A stretch of DNA of 64,000 nt from Coriobacteriaceae bacterium (GTDB lineage Bacteria > Actinomycetota > Coriobacteriia > Coriobacteriales > Eggerthellaceae), in contig SUUE01000008.1 in assembly GCA_015062685.1 (NCBI GenBank), positions 33,667 through 97,666 of the forward strand, in the 5' to 3' direction. The translations under genes and the position numbers were made by a program. The first letter of the stretch is position 1. Each line of letters starts with the position of its first letter. Shown here piece after piece: positions 32,927 through 42,065 of this stretch. Below the pieces are notes generated by a model. The model did no database searches. It saw only the letters and a program-made list of their open reading frames with translations, and was not told where the DNA came from.

Positions 32927-33733
32927 CTAATCCTCGATGCCCGGGTCCTGGCTCTCGCGCCAGCGCTCGTAATTGGATTTGTAGCGTATCTGGACGATCT
33001 CCATGATCACCGAGAACAGCATGGCGAAGTAGACCATGAGCTTCTCCATGTGCATATCGAGCACCTCGATGCCCGAGTTGATGCCGAGCGAGTCGAGCAT
33101 GAGCAGAATGCCGATCGTCGCTATGAACGTGAGCGCGAGGATCTTCATCTCGACGTTGCGGTCGATGAAATTGGCGATCGGGTCGATGAAGACCATCATG
33201 ATGAGTACGGCGACGATCACGGCGATGATCATGATGATCAGGTGCTCGGCAAGGCCGACAGCAGTGATGACGGAGTCGATGGAAAAGACGATGTCCATGA
33301 CCATGATGGTCGCGATAGCCTGAGGCAGCCCTATACGCTTGCCGCCGGGCTTACCCGTATCGGCTTCCTCCTTGAGATCCGATAGCGAGACGGTGGAGAC
33401 GAGCTCCGAGACGCCCTTATATATAAGGTAAATGCCGCCCGCGAGCAGGATTATGTCGCGCACCGAGAAACCGTGCGACCAGATACCCAGGTCAATTGAG
33501 AAGAGCGGGGTCACCATGTGCACGAAGAACGACGCCACCGACAGGAACGCGATGCGCATGATCATAGCGCCGAGCAAGCCGAGCTTGCGGCCTATGTGCT
33601 GCTTTTCTGGCGCGAGCCTGTTCGAGGTGATCGATATGAAGACTATGTTGTCGACGCCGAGCACAATTTCCAGGAACATGAGCGTGACAAGGGAAATCCA
33701 TGCTTCGGCTGTTGAGAAAATCGATAGATCCAA
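32927..33733 (-). CDS. TerC-family integral membrane protein
   Basis: A 268-residue protein with about seven membrane helices and the TerC hallmark acidic motifs: EIVLGVDNIVFI near 22 and MDIVFSIDSVITAVG near 145. The family is tied to tellurite resistance and metal (often manganese) export. A central cytoplasmic loop (LSDLKEEADTGKPGGK) and a charged C-terminus (ERWRESQDPGIED) are present. The start is TTG 33733, supported by AGGAGG 7 nt upstream. It is the first gene of a pair with the HAD hydrolase. Confidence 0.88.
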   Translation of the reverse strand: MDLSIFSTAEAWISLVTLMFLEIVLGVDNIVFISITSNRLAPEKQHIGRKLGLLGAMIMRIAFLSVASFFVHMVTPLFSIDLGIWSHGFSVRDIILLAGGIYLIYKGVSELVSTVSLSDLKEEADTGKPGGKRIGLPQAIATIMVMDIVFSIDSVITAVGLAEHLIIMIIAVIVAVLIMMVFIDPIANFIDRNVEMKILALTFIATIGILLMLDSLGINSGIEVLDMHMEKLMVYFAMLFSVIMEIVQIRYKSNYERWRESQDPGIED

Positions 33734-33782
33734 CGGTATGCCTCCTCGTAGGGCATCCTATCATCGGGCTATCGAGGCGCAA

Positions 33783-33791
33783 TGATATAAT
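33783..33791 (+). promoter_or_regulatory. Extended -10 promoter
   Basis: TGA-TATAAT is a perfect extended -10 element 35 bp before the start of the gene at 33826. It is of the same type as the one at 7678. Confidence 0.6.
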
Positions 33792-33825
33792 GCCCAAAGC
33801 ACACAAACCCACCAGGAGCATAAAC

Positions 33826-34626
33826 ATGGTTGATTTGCACTCGCTCGTCGATAAATTGTTCTACGCAAACAGGCGCGAGTATTCCGTACGCAACGGGGGA
33901 ACGGCTTATCTGGATGCCTCGCCCCTCAACAGGCCCATCACGATGCCCATAGCCCAGAAGATCATCCTCGCGGTGATCATCGTCGCCGCAGTCGTCATCG
34001 GCGGGTTCTTCGTGAACGATACCGTGTTTGCCAACGCGAGGGCTGTCGAGAAGGCCGAGAAGACCATCGCCGCGAACCTGGCGCGTCCCGCTTCTCTGGA
34101 GAGCATTCCCAACATGGCGAGCCTCGTGCTCTTGAGCGACGACGAGATCAGAGCCGCGTTCAACCAAGCCAGCTACAACATCTACGACGCTTCGTCGATG
34201 AGCGAGGACAACAGCCTCATCCTCTGGAAGATGCCCGACGATGTGAGCGTCGAGCAGGCTGCCCTCATGATCTCTCAGGGCATAAAGAAACTAGACCCCG
34301 AGCAGGCGACGCTGCTCTTGAACGGGTCTTGGAAGTTCGAGTCGGATAGGGTCAACGGAACGTCGATGGTCGTTCGTTACGCCGACTTCACCACGGGCGA
34401 CCCGCAGGTTGCCATCAGGAGCGCGCTCGAAAAGGAAGGCTTCGATGCGAACAACGTCGAGTCGGGGGTGGATGACTCCGGAAACAGCTTCTCGACCGGT
34501 GGCGTGGACGTGAACGGAACGCAGTGCACGTGGCGCATCAGCGCAGTGCCCTTGTCCGATTACTATGCAATTTCAGGCATGCCCGAGAACGCATGCTACG
34601 TGGGGGTTCGCATCACCGTTCAGTAG
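33826..34626 (+). CDS. Single-pass membrane protein of unknown function
   Basis: A 266-residue protein. An N-terminal cytoplasmic segment of about 40 residues is followed by one hydrophobic helix (IILAVIIVAAVVIGGFFV) and an extracytoplasmic domain of about 200 residues. The domain contains two similar stretches (VEQAALMISQGIKKLDPEQ and PQVAIRSALEKEGFDANNV). No cysteine pair or catalytic motif is evident. ATG 33826 has AGGAG 7 nt upstream and a promoter just before it. It is followed 48 bp later by another unrecognised gene on the same strand. Confidence 0.65.
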   Translation: MVDLHSLVDKLFYANRREYSVRNGGTAYLDASPLNRPITMPIAQKIILAVIIVAAVVIGGFFVNDTVFANARAVEKAEKTIAANLARPASLESIPNMASLVLLSDDEIRAAFNQASYNIYDASSMSEDNSLILWKMPDDVSVEQAALMISQGIKKLDPEQATLLLNGSWKFESDRVNGTSMVVRYADFTTGDPQVAIRSALEKEGFDANNVESGVDDSGNSFSTGGVDVNGTQCTWRISAVPLSDYYAISGMPENACYVGVRITVQ

Positions 34627-34674
34627 TTCGAGGCAGCTTGGCTTCTTGCTTGTTGCCAGAGGTTGGAGGTGGCT

Positions 34675-35700
34675 ATGAAAGAGCCATCGTTCGCCGATTC
34701 GTTGCAGGTGCTGTTGCTGCAGGCGGCCGACGAAGGGCGCGGTCCGGTGCTCTTCGGCGAGAGCTGCAAGAGGGTGGCCCGTGAAACCGGCCCGTTTATG
34801 ATCGGCAACAGCTTCCCAAGCGTATACCTCGAGTGCCCGCTCGCCGGCGAGCCGTTCATGGACATCACGGTTTTGTACTCGGATATCGACCGCGGGTCAC
34901 GCGTGGACCATCAAGCTGCAGAAGGGGCGAACGGGATGCTCGAATGGTTCGCGCGCGATTGCGTGAGCCGTGAGAGCGTTTGCTGCGGTTTCGAGCTCGA
35001 CGTCAAGAACCCCGCCCTTCCAGCGGCGGCCGTGCATTTCCAACCACGCGCTGATACCGAGCTCGTGAGGCCGTTCTGCGAGTCCGTGGGGGAGCCGGAG
35101 CGCGCGGACCTTTACCTGAACCTCGCCGCGCGCATGCCCGAGGGGTGGCCACTGTCCTTCTTCGGCATGTTCAGGGGGCGCCCGGGGTCACCGCTGCGCG
35201 TATGCGGCTATCTCAGCGAGGATGAGAAGGAGGCCTGCGGGCAGGATACTGCGCGAATCAAGTGCGTGTTCGATACCGTCGGCTTTTCGGCATACGACGA
35301 AGAAATGCTGGACGAAGTATGCGGTTTCATGCGCGAAACCCCTGGGGCCGTCGACTTCCAGTTCGATGTCTACCCGGACGGAAGCATCGGCGACACGTTC
35401 GCCATAGATGCGCAGTTCGCAATCGAGCAACCAGGTGCCGTGAAGGAGAGCTTCGAGAGCGGCGGCGCGCACGGCCTCATGCGCATGATGGAGGAGAAGG
35501 GCATCGCGGACGAGAGATGGAAGCTCGTGCCCGAGGCCGCGTTCGCGTCGGCTCTGCCTGTCAACCGCGCTGACGGCTCGGTAGGCAAGTACGCCTTCGT
35601 GCTGATGCCCCAATGGGCGAAGGTTCGTTGGAGCAAGGGCGTGCTGCAGCCCGCGAAAATGTACTTCCTGGCTAACGCGAGCTTCGTGGACGAAAGGTAG
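34675..35700 (+). CDS. Soluble protein of unknown function
   Basis: A 341-residue acidic protein with no signal or membrane segment. The strongest patches are FDVYPDGSIGDTFAIDAQF near 225 and KYAFVLMPQWAKVRWSKG near 305, with beta strands alternating with helices. The strand/helix rhythm and FDVYPDG-type motif loosely recall ABBA-fold prenyltransferases of RiPP pathways, but that is only a suggestion. ATG 34675 has GGAGGT 4 nt upstream. It is probably cotranscribed with the membrane protein before it and ends at a palindromic terminator. Confidence 0.6.
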   Translation: MKEPSFADSLQVLLLQAADEGRGPVLFGESCKRVARETGPFMIGNSFPSVYLECPLAGEPFMDITVLYSDIDRGSRVDHQAAEGANGMLEWFARDCVSRESVCCGFELDVKNPALPAAAVHFQPRADTELVRPFCESVGEPERADLYLNLAARMPEGWPLSFFGMFRGRPGSPLRVCGYLSEDEKEACGQDTARIKCVFDTVGFSAYDEEMLDEVCGFMRETPGAVDFQFDVYPDGSIGDTFAIDAQFAIEQPGAVKESFESGGAHGLMRMMEEKGIADERWKLVPEAAFASALPVNRADGSVGKYAFVLMPQWAKVRWSKGVLQPAKMYFLANASFVDER

Positions 35701-35727
35701 TCGACCAAAGCAAAGAAATAGAAAGAT

Positions 35728-35749
35728 GGCCGGAGCATATGCTCCGGCC
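35728..35749. terminator. Perfect 22-bp palindromic terminator
   Basis: GGCCGGAGCAT followed by its exact complement forms an 11-bp stem between the convergent gene at 34675 and dmsC. Flanks are T-rich in both directions. Confidence 0.8.
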
Positions 35750-35827
35750 CTCGTTTCCATGAATTGCGCATTGATCGCAGCTCGTACCGCGATACACGCG
35801 AAAGAATCGCTTGCGGTCAGCCGTGCC

Positions 35828-36682
35828 TTACATCATGGAGATGCCCACGGACATCTGCAAGGCGTAGAAGACCAGGCGGCCGACGAAGACGCCGATCACC
35901 GCGAGTACCGTGGCGATGGCGGGCAGCGCAGCCGTGCCCTTCTGGAGCGCGACGACGATTGCCGATGCAAGCACGCAGATCACGGAGCATGCAGCGTACA
36001 TGGTCACGCCAGAGGTGAGCGCGGCGCCGGTCGTGGTGCCGTTGGTCATGCCGCCGACGGTGACGATCATGCCGATGAGGCCGCATGCCGCAAGAACGGC
36101 GCCGATGACGGCAACGGCGATGACGGCGATGCGCGCGGCCTTCAGCGCGTCCTCGAGAACGCCTGCGAGGGCGAGGGTGAGGGAGCCGAGGGCGCTGCCG
36201 CCGACGAGGCCGAAGCCGAGCACCTGGATGATGGTGAACGGCGTGTTCCAGGAGATGATGGTCGCCATCATGTAGGCCATGCCGCAGAAGATGGTGAACA
36301 CGATCGCCAGCACGGACACGGCCGCGAGAAGGCCCTTGCGCGCACCCTCGCCGAGCTTGCCGGCGAGCGCCATGATCACGTACACGGCCATCGCGATGAC
36401 GAACACGATGCCTGCGCAGATCTCGTTAGACAGCGGGCTCGTGCCGATGTGGCTCAGCACGCCGATGGCGCCTGCGGGGTTCGCCATGTGGAAGATCGAG
36501 GCGATGAAGCCGACGAGCACGACGACTGCGGGAACCGCCGAGAACTTGTCGAGCTTCTTGAGCTGATCCTCGTTCAGCTTGCCCGCGAATGCGGCGATGA
36601 AAAGAACGATAAAGGCATTCGCGCCAATGGGAGCGAGCGTGGTAAAGAGCGCCAGAGGCAATTCGGCAAAAGCGGTCTCCAT
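35828..36682 (-). CDS. dmsC: DMSO-reductase-type membrane anchor subunit (DmsC-like)
   Basis: A 284-residue integral membrane protein with about eight hydrophobic helices. It starts METAFAELPLALFTTLAPIG and is typical of DmsC-family anchors that oxidise menaquinol and pass electrons to the iron-sulfur subunit. Its ATG (36682) lies 1 bp after the dmsB stop codon, so it is the last gene of a dmsABC operon. The symbol denotes the family; the physiological substrate of the complex is unknown. Confidence 0.85.
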   Translation of the reverse strand: METAFAELPLALFTTLAPIGANAFIVLFIAAFAGKLNEDQLKKLDKFSAVPAVVVLVGFIASIFHMANPAGAIGVLSHIGTSPLSNEICAGIVFVIAMAVYVIMALAGKLGEGARKGLLAAVSVLAIVFTIFCGMAYMMATIISWNTPFTIIQVLGFGLVGGSALGSLTLALAGVLEDALKAARIAVIAVAVIGAVLAACGLIGMIVTVGGMTNGTTTGAALTSGVTMYAACSVICVLASAIVVALQKGTAALPAIATVLAVIGVFVGRLVFYALQMSVGISMM

Positions 36683-36683
36683 G

Positions 36684-37304
36684 CTACATCACCTCCAGGG
36701 GGTTCACGACTTGAGCATCCACGCTGCCCGAGGGGATCGCGTCGGAAGAAGCCTTGATGTACAGGTTCGGGTTGGTGTGGGTCGGCTCGGGTAGCGGCGC
36801 GATGTTGGCGCGCTGGCCCATGGCGGCCATGTCCTCGATCGTGCCGAAATCCAGGGCGCGAGCGGGGCAGGACTCGACGCATACGGGCTTCTCGCCTGCG
36901 GCGACGCGGTCTGCGCAGCCATCGCACTTCACGGAGTGGCCCTTGGAGCGGTCGATCTTCGGGGCGTTGTACGGGCAAGCCATGTGGCAGTAGCCGCAAC
37001 CCACGCACCTGCTGGAATCAACCGAGACCAGGCCGGTCTCCTCGTCTTTGTGCATGGCGCCGGTCGGGCACGCCTTGGTGCAGGCGGGGTCGTCGCAGTG
37101 GTTGCACGACATGGAGATCGTGTAGCTCACGCACGAGTTGACAATGCAGCCGTCGCTGTCGCGCGTAGTCGCGCCGAAAGCGGTCTCGTACACCTTGCGG
37201 TATGCGGCGTCCACCGACAGGTCCTTGAAGTCCTTGCAGGCCATCTCGCAGGTCTTGCAACCGGTGCAGCGAGTGCCATCGAAATAGAACGCATATTTAG
37301 CCAT
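36684..37304 (-). CDS. dmsB: Four-cluster ferredoxin-type electron-transfer subunit (DmsB-like)
   Basis: A 206-residue iron-sulfur protein with four Cys groups for [4Fe-4S] clusters: CTGCKTCEMAC, CNHCDDPACTKACP, CVGCGYCHMACP and CDGCADRV with CVESCP. It carries electrons from the membrane anchor to the molybdenum subunit. It starts at ATG 37304 after GAGGAG, 30 bp downstream of dmsA and 1 bp before dmsC. Confidence 0.93.
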   Translation of the reverse strand: MAKYAFYFDGTRCTGCKTCEMACKDFKDLSVDAAYRKVYETAFGATTRDSDGCIVNSCVSYTISMSCNHCDDPACTKACPTGAMHKDEETGLVSVDSSRCVGCGYCHMACPYNAPKIDRSKGHSVKCDGCADRVAAGEKPVCVESCPARALDFGTIEDMAAMGQRANIAPLPEPTHTNPNLYIKASSDAIPSGSVDAQVVNPLEVM

Positions 37305-37334
37305 AGTTATCTACTCCTCTCTTTCTCGCTGCGG

Positions 37335-39749
37335 TTAAGCCTTGACGACTTCGCAAATGTTCGTGTGCTGCGGGTTGCCCTTTGCAAGTGGCGATGGGCG
37401 CTGCGTGGTGAGGGTGTTGATGCATCCGCCCTTGTCCAAGCGGTCGCTCGTGCTCATGTCGGCGTTGTGCCAAGAGCCCTGCGGGACGGCCACCACGCCG
37501 GGGATGACGCGCGGCGTGACCTTTGCGAGCAGCTCGATGGTGCCGAACTCGTTGGTGACGTGCACCGTGTCGCCCGCAGAGATCTTGCGAGCCTCGGCGT
37601 CGGCGGGGTTGATCCAGGCCTCGTTGGGGTTGACCGCCTTGAGGTCGTCGAGGAAGCCCCAGGAAGAGTGCAGGTGGGCGCGGCAATGGTAGCCGGTCAG
37701 CACGAGCGGGTACTTCTCGGTGGTGGTCTCAACGCCATACCATTCGGGGATGTAGGCGGGGATGGGCATCAGCGTCTTGACGCCCGGGAGGGTGTCGTCT
37801 TCCTTGACCTCCCAATCCTTGGTAAAGCTCAGGATCTTCGAAGAGAAGATCTCGATCTTGCCCGAAGGGGTGTCGAGCTTGTTCGTCACGGGGTCGTCGA
37901 CGTACTTCTTCATGGAGATGACGTTCGGCTTCTTCTCGATGTAGACGCCCATCTCGACCATCTCATCCCACGTGGGGAGGGAAGGGGTCTTCTCGCGGGA
38001 CTTCTCGTAGAGCGACTTGACCCACTCTTCCTCGGTCTTGCCCTCGGTGAACTTGTCCTTGACGCCGAACCAATCGGCCATGAGCTCGCACATCTCGTAA
38101 GCGGTCTTGCGCTCGAACTTGGGCGAGGTGGCCGGGGTGCCGGTGATGATGTAACCCCAGTCGCTGCCAGTGGAGATCTGCGAGTACTGCTCGAAGCGGA
38201 ACAGGTCGGGGAGGATGATGTCGGCGTACTTGAGCGAGTCGCACATGACGGTGTCGATGCCGAGGATGAACTCGCACGCGCTCTCGTCGGCGAGGATGTC
38301 GTGCGCGCGGTTGATATCGCTATGCTGGTTGGTCAGGCAGTTGCCGGCGTAGTTGATCATGTACTTGATACCGACGCTGAGCTTGTCGGCGCCCTTGACG
38401 CCCATCTTCTCCTTGGTCATGTCCTCCACGTGGCCAATCGCTTCGGTGAAGGTAAAGCAGGGGATAGAGGTCTTCACCGGGTTGGTGCCTGCGGGCAGCG
38501 ACTCGAGGTTCGTCGCGGAACGCGCCTCGCGCGTGCCGTTGTTGGTTCCCGCGAGGCCGATTTGGCCGACGAGGCAGGGGAGTGCCATGATGGCCCAAGA
38601 GCTCCACTCGCCGTTGCTGCGGCGCTGCGGGCCCCAGCCCTGGTTCACGTAGAGCGGCTTAGTGGTGCCGATTTCCTCAGCGAGCTCCTCGATGCGCTTG
38701 GCGGAGATGCCGGTGATCTTGGCGGCCCAATCGGGAGTCTTCTCGACCTTGTCGTAGCCCTTGCCCATGATGTAGTCGTAGTACGACATGTTCATGCCCT
38801 TGTACTCCTCGGGCATGGTCTCCTCGTCGTAGCCCACGCAGTAGGTGTGTAGGAAGTCGAGGTCGACGTAATTCTTCTCGATCAGGTAGTGCGCGATGCC
38901 CGCAACCAGCGCGGCGTCGGTGCCGGGGTTGATCGGCAGCCACTGGTCGGAGTGGCCCTGGATGGAATCGTTCATGCGCGGGTCGATCATGTAGATCTTG
39001 GCGCCCGTGCGCTCGCGAAGGTGCACCCAATCGTAGTGCGTGGTCAGGCCGCCCTGGCGAGTCTCGGTGGGGCTCGAGCCGAAGATCAGCACGAGCTTGG
39101 CGTTCTCCGCCTCGTTGAACGAGGAACCGCCGTTGCCCTTGGAGCCGTACATGTACGGCGTGATGCAGGAGATCTGCGCCGTGGAGTAGCTATTGTAGAA
39201 GTTGAGGTATCCGCCCAGCAGGTTCAGCAGGCGGTTGAACGGACGCGCGGTCGATGCGGAGACGCCCGTCGCGTACGGAACGTACACGGCCTCGTTGCCG
39301 TACTTGTCGATGACTTCCTTGAGCTTGGAGCATGCAGTCTCGATTGCCTCCTCCCAGGAGATGCGCTCGAACTTGCCCTCGCCGCGCGCGCCGACGCGCT
39401 TCATGGGGTAGCTCAGGCGATCGGGGCTGGCGAGCCAGCGGCGATAGGTGCGGCCGCGCAGGCAGGCGCGGGGCTGCGGATCGTCGAAGGACGCGTCCTT
39501 GCTCGTGTACGTATCGACCCAAGCAACCTCGTCGTCAACGACATGGAACTTGAGCGAGCAGCGGCCCGGGCAATTGATTGCGCAGTGCCCCCAGGTCGTC
39601 TTCTCCTGAGTTGCGGCATGGGCCACGGGCACCGAGGAGCCGAAAAGCTGCTCGGTTGCAGAACCCGAGACGGCTGCCAGGGCGCCCAGAGCGCCAGCCG
39701 CTCCGACGAATGTTCGACGGCTCAGGCTGCTGAGATTATTATCCGCCAT
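37335..39749 (-). CDS. dmsA: Molybdopterin oxidoreductase catalytic subunit (DmsA-like), Tat-exported
   Basis: An 804-residue enzyme of the DMSO-reductase family. The N-terminus is a twin-arginine signal (SLSRRTFVGAAGALGALAA), so the complex faces outward. Cys 56, 60, 64 and 96 form the N-terminal [4Fe-4S] motif (CAINCPGRC then ACLRG). The YNSYSTAQ region near 185-192 matches the part of E. coli DmsA that supplies the serine ligand to molybdenum. The C-terminal MGD-binding region includes TGYHCRAHLHSSWG and VPQGSWHN. Substrates of this family in Eggerthellaceae vary widely, so the substrate is open. GGAGGG precedes ATG 39749. Two inverted repeats upstream are candidate operators. Confidence 0.93.
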   Translation of the reverse strand: MADNNLSSLSRRTFVGAAGALGALAAVSGSATEQLFGSSVPVAHAATQEKTTWGHCAINCPGRCSLKFHVVDDEVAWVDTYTSKDASFDDPQPRACLRGRTYRRWLASPDRLSYPMKRVGARGEGKFERISWEEAIETACSKLKEVIDKYGNEAVYVPYATGVSASTARPFNRLLNLLGGYLNFYNSYSTAQISCITPYMYGSKGNGGSSFNEAENAKLVLIFGSSPTETRQGGLTTHYDWVHLRERTGAKIYMIDPRMNDSIQGHSDQWLPINPGTDAALVAGIAHYLIEKNYVDLDFLHTYCVGYDEETMPEEYKGMNMSYYDYIMGKGYDKVEKTPDWAAKITGISAKRIEELAEEIGTTKPLYVNQGWGPQRRSNGEWSSWAIMALPCLVGQIGLAGTNNGTREARSATNLESLPAGTNPVKTSIPCFTFTEAIGHVEDMTKEKMGVKGADKLSVGIKYMINYAGNCLTNQHSDINRAHDILADESACEFILGIDTVMCDSLKYADIILPDLFRFEQYSQISTGSDWGYIITGTPATSPKFERKTAYEMCELMADWFGVKDKFTEGKTEEEWVKSLYEKSREKTPSLPTWDEMVEMGVYIEKKPNVISMKKYVDDPVTNKLDTPSGKIEIFSSKILSFTKDWEVKEDDTLPGVKTLMPIPAYIPEWYGVETTTEKYPLVLTGYHCRAHLHSSWGFLDDLKAVNPNEAWINPADAEARKISAGDTVHVTNEFGTIELLAKVTPRVIPGVVAVPQGSWHNADMSTSDRLDKGGCINTLTTQRPSPLAKGNPQHTNICEVVKA

Positions 39750-39801
39750 AAAACTCCCTCCTCATGTTCTCGTCTAGAACACGTTTCGTTTCCGGCGCCG
39801 C

Positions 39802-39821
39802 TTGAAACCCCTCAGTTTCAA
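39802..39821 (-). promoter_or_regulatory. Candidate operator 1 upstream of dmsA
   Basis: TTGAAAC (39802-39808), 6-bp spacer, GTTTCAA (39815-39821): a perfect 7-bp dyad centred about 62 bp upstream of the dmsA start, near where the promoter should lie. Confidence 0.45.
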
Positions 39822-39890
39822 TCTCGTCTGACGACGCGCGGAATGCGAACAACAACGCGGGTAACATAGGGGCAAACGTATGGGAGGGAA

Positions 39891-39907
39891 TCACATATTT
39901 TATGTGA
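39891..39907 (-). promoter_or_regulatory. Candidate operator 2 upstream of dmsA
   Basis: TCACATA, TTT, TATGTGA: a perfect 17-bp dyad about 150 bp upstream of dmsA. It resembles CRP/FNR-family half-sites (TGTGA) but in the inverted, outward arrangement. Confidence 0.45.
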
Positions 39908-39982
39908 GATTCGCGTTTTGCGAGGTCGAGAGCCTATTAGCGCTCGTATTGCATGGGGGCATGCGGGACTGGCCCGCTCGCC

Positions 39983-41560
39983 CTACGCCTCGGGACGCGG
40001 GGCCTTGCCGGCGGCGCGGGCTGCTTCGAGGTTAGCCAATGCAACTTCGCGTATGGCATCGGGGCATGCGGCGGGTTTACCGGGCCTGGTCTTCCCGAGA
40101 AGGTTCGTGTAGGAACCGTCGGCCCAGAAGATGTTGCGCCCCAGCATGGCGGTGGCGAACGCGTAGATAGGGCTGAGCAGGTTGACGAACGCGAATGGGA
40201 AAAACGCAAACGGGCTCAGCCCCAAAGTGCTCATCTGGTATGCGCCGCAGGCAGTCCAGGGCATGAGCGGCGACCACATGGTGCCCGCGTCCTCCAGGGT
40301 GCGGGAGAGCATATTGCGCGATAGCCCCATCTCGTCATACTTGTCGGCGTAAAGCGGAGCGGGGACGCCGATGCCGAGATACTGGTCGCACATGACGGCG
40401 TCGCAGAACATCGAGGTCATGAGCGTGCACCCGGTGAGCGTGCCAACCCTGTGTATCAACCTCTTCAAGCCCGCGAACAGCCTTTCCACCGATCCACAGC
40501 GTTCCAGGGCCCCGCCGAAGGAGACCGCCAGGACGACCAGGCTGATAGTCCAGAGCTGGTTTTCCATGCCGCCCTTCGCGAGGGCCGCGTCAACGAATTC
40601 GTTGCCCGTCGTGATTGAGGGGCCGTAATGCAGGATGGCGAAGAAGTCGGCCAGGGAATGGGGCGCCTGGAAGAGGAGCGTGAAAACCACGCCCGCCAGG
40701 ATGCTGATCACGACGCCAACGAGCCCCGGCACGCGCAGGACGCAGACGCCGATGATGACAAGGATGGGGAGGAGCACGACGGGGCTCACGTTGAAGGTTG
40801 CGGAGATCGCATCGCGGATGCCCTCCGCGATGCTCGGGTCGTAGCCTTCGGAGCCCGTGTTGATACCCAGGAAGGTGTACAGGACGAGAGCGATGAGGAA
40901 CACGGGGATCGTGGTGGACATCATGGCGCGCACATGGTCGAAAAGCCCTGTTTCGGAAACGGCTGCCGCGAGGTTGGTGGTGTCCGACATGGGCGAGAGC
41001 TTGTCGCCGACGTAGGCGCCCGAGACGACCATGCCCGCGGTGAGCGCGGGATTGACGCCCAGGCCAGCGCCGATGGTCATGAACGCGATGCCTACCGTGG
41101 CGGTGGCCGTCCACGACGATCCGCAGGCCCATCCAACGACGGCGCAGAGGGCGCAGCCCACGGGCAGGAAGGTCTGCGGCGTGAGCAATGCGAGCCCGTA
41201 ATAAATGAGGGCGGGTATTGTGCCGCTGATCATGAACGAGCTGATGAGCAGGCCGACGAGGAGGAGGATGAGCACGGCTTCCATGGACACGAACAGGCGC
41301 TCCAAGATGCCGTCGAGCATGTATTTGAAGCTGCGGCCATATGCCATGCCGACGACGCAGGCCACGATGGTCGAGCACAGGAGCGGCATGTGAGCGGCAT
41401 CGTACACTTTGGAGTCTGCGACGAAAACGAACACGTAGAGCATGAAGCCCACCATGGACAAGATGGGCACCCAGGCTGCGAGCAAATTGGGGAGGCGCGG
41501 CGTGGCCCCGCTCGCCTCTGCTGCGGGCTCCTGCTTGCCGCCATGTTCTAAATCGCTCAT
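39983..41560 (-). CDS. NhaC-family Na+/H+ antiporter-type transporter
   Basis: A 525-residue membrane protein with about 12 hydrophobic segments and NhaC-group motifs: GWACGSSWTATATVGIAFMTIG, SGAYVGDKLSPMSDTTNLAA and WSPLMPWTACGAY. It is larger and more NhaC-like than the transporter at 14277. It may exchange Na+ and H+ or act as a malate/lactate-type antiporter. It is upstream of dmsABC on the same strand with its own spacing of 233 bp, so cotranscription is not obvious. Confidence 0.87.
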   Translation of the reverse strand: MSDLEHGGKQEPAAEASGATPRLPNLLAAWVPILSMVGFMLYVFVFVADSKVYDAAHMPLLCSTIVACVVGMAYGRSFKYMLDGILERLFVSMEAVLILLLVGLLISSFMISGTIPALIYYGLALLTPQTFLPVGCALCAVVGWACGSSWTATATVGIAFMTIGAGLGVNPALTAGMVVSGAYVGDKLSPMSDTTNLAAAVSETGLFDHVRAMMSTTIPVFLIALVLYTFLGINTGSEGYDPSIAEGIRDAISATFNVSPVVLLPILVIIGVCVLRVPGLVGVVISILAGVVFTLLFQAPHSLADFFAILHYGPSITTGNEFVDAALAKGGMENQLWTISLVVLAVSFGGALERCGSVERLFAGLKRLIHRVGTLTGCTLMTSMFCDAVMCDQYLGIGVPAPLYADKYDEMGLSRNMLSRTLEDAGTMWSPLMPWTACGAYQMSTLGLSPFAFFPFAFVNLLSPIYAFATAMLGRNIFWADGSYTNLLGKTRPGKPAACPDAIREVALANLEAARAAGKAPRPEA

Positions 41561-41590
41561 AACCGTCCCATCGTGCCGGAGCGTGCGAAG

Positions 41591-41776
41591 CTAGAGAATC
41601 CTGGTGGTATGCGATGGATCGATATCGCCGTATTCATCGGGTGAATCAGGTGGGATAGGGTCGCCGCAATAGGGGCAGTTGCTCATGTCCGGAAGAACCG
41701 GCATGCCGCATGTCTGACAGCAGACGTGGGTTCCGTCGCTGCAGTCTTGATGCACGGGGCTTGGTCTGAAGCACAT
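41591..41776 (-). CDS. Small zinc-ribbon protein
   Basis: A 61-residue peptide starting MCFRPSPV with two CxxC pairs (CCQTCG and CPYCG) separated by about 11 residues, consistent with a rubredoxin-like zinc ribbon. The tail is acidic (PDSPDEYGDIDPS). Start at ATG 41776 is preferred because GAGAGG lies about 9 nt upstream; the longer frame from 41827 has no such site. It sits just before the NhaC gene on the same strand. Function unknown. Confidence 0.6.
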   Translation of the reverse strand: MCFRPSPVHQDCSDGTHVCCQTCGMPVLPDMSNCPYCGDPIPPDSPDEYGDIDPSHTTRIL

Positions 41777-41892
41777 CGTGGCCGCCTCTCCGTTCTCTGG
41801 TGCTCTCGGATGAACATGACCTTTCATGCATTATATACGCAGGATGCTTATAGGCCGTTTCAGCAAATTGCCAGAGGTTGAAACGGCCAGTC

Positions 41893-42012
41893 ATGCGTAT
41901 AATTAAATTGATATGGGGCTTGTGGAGACTCCACGCCCATTGCAGCTACTTGAAGCCTGCTGGCATGACCGATGAGCAAATCGACCGGTTGGTTGCTTAC
42001 CTCTGTGGATAA
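41893..42012 (+). CDS. Possible 39-residue small protein
   Basis: An open frame with ATG 41893 encodes a hydrophobic/aromatic N-terminus (MRIIKLIWGLWRLHAHCSYL) and a polar end (MTDEQIDRLVAYLCG). The ribosome-binding site is weak (AGAGG 13-14 nt upstream). The amino-acid pattern looks more protein-like than random, but there is no family support. Confidence 0.3.
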   Translation: MRIIKLIWGLWRLHAHCSYLKPAGMTDEQIDRLVAYLCG

Positions 42013-42065
42013 CGCGGCGCCTACACGGGGCTTTGGGAAAGCGGCGAACGTTCAGGAAGGCGTGC

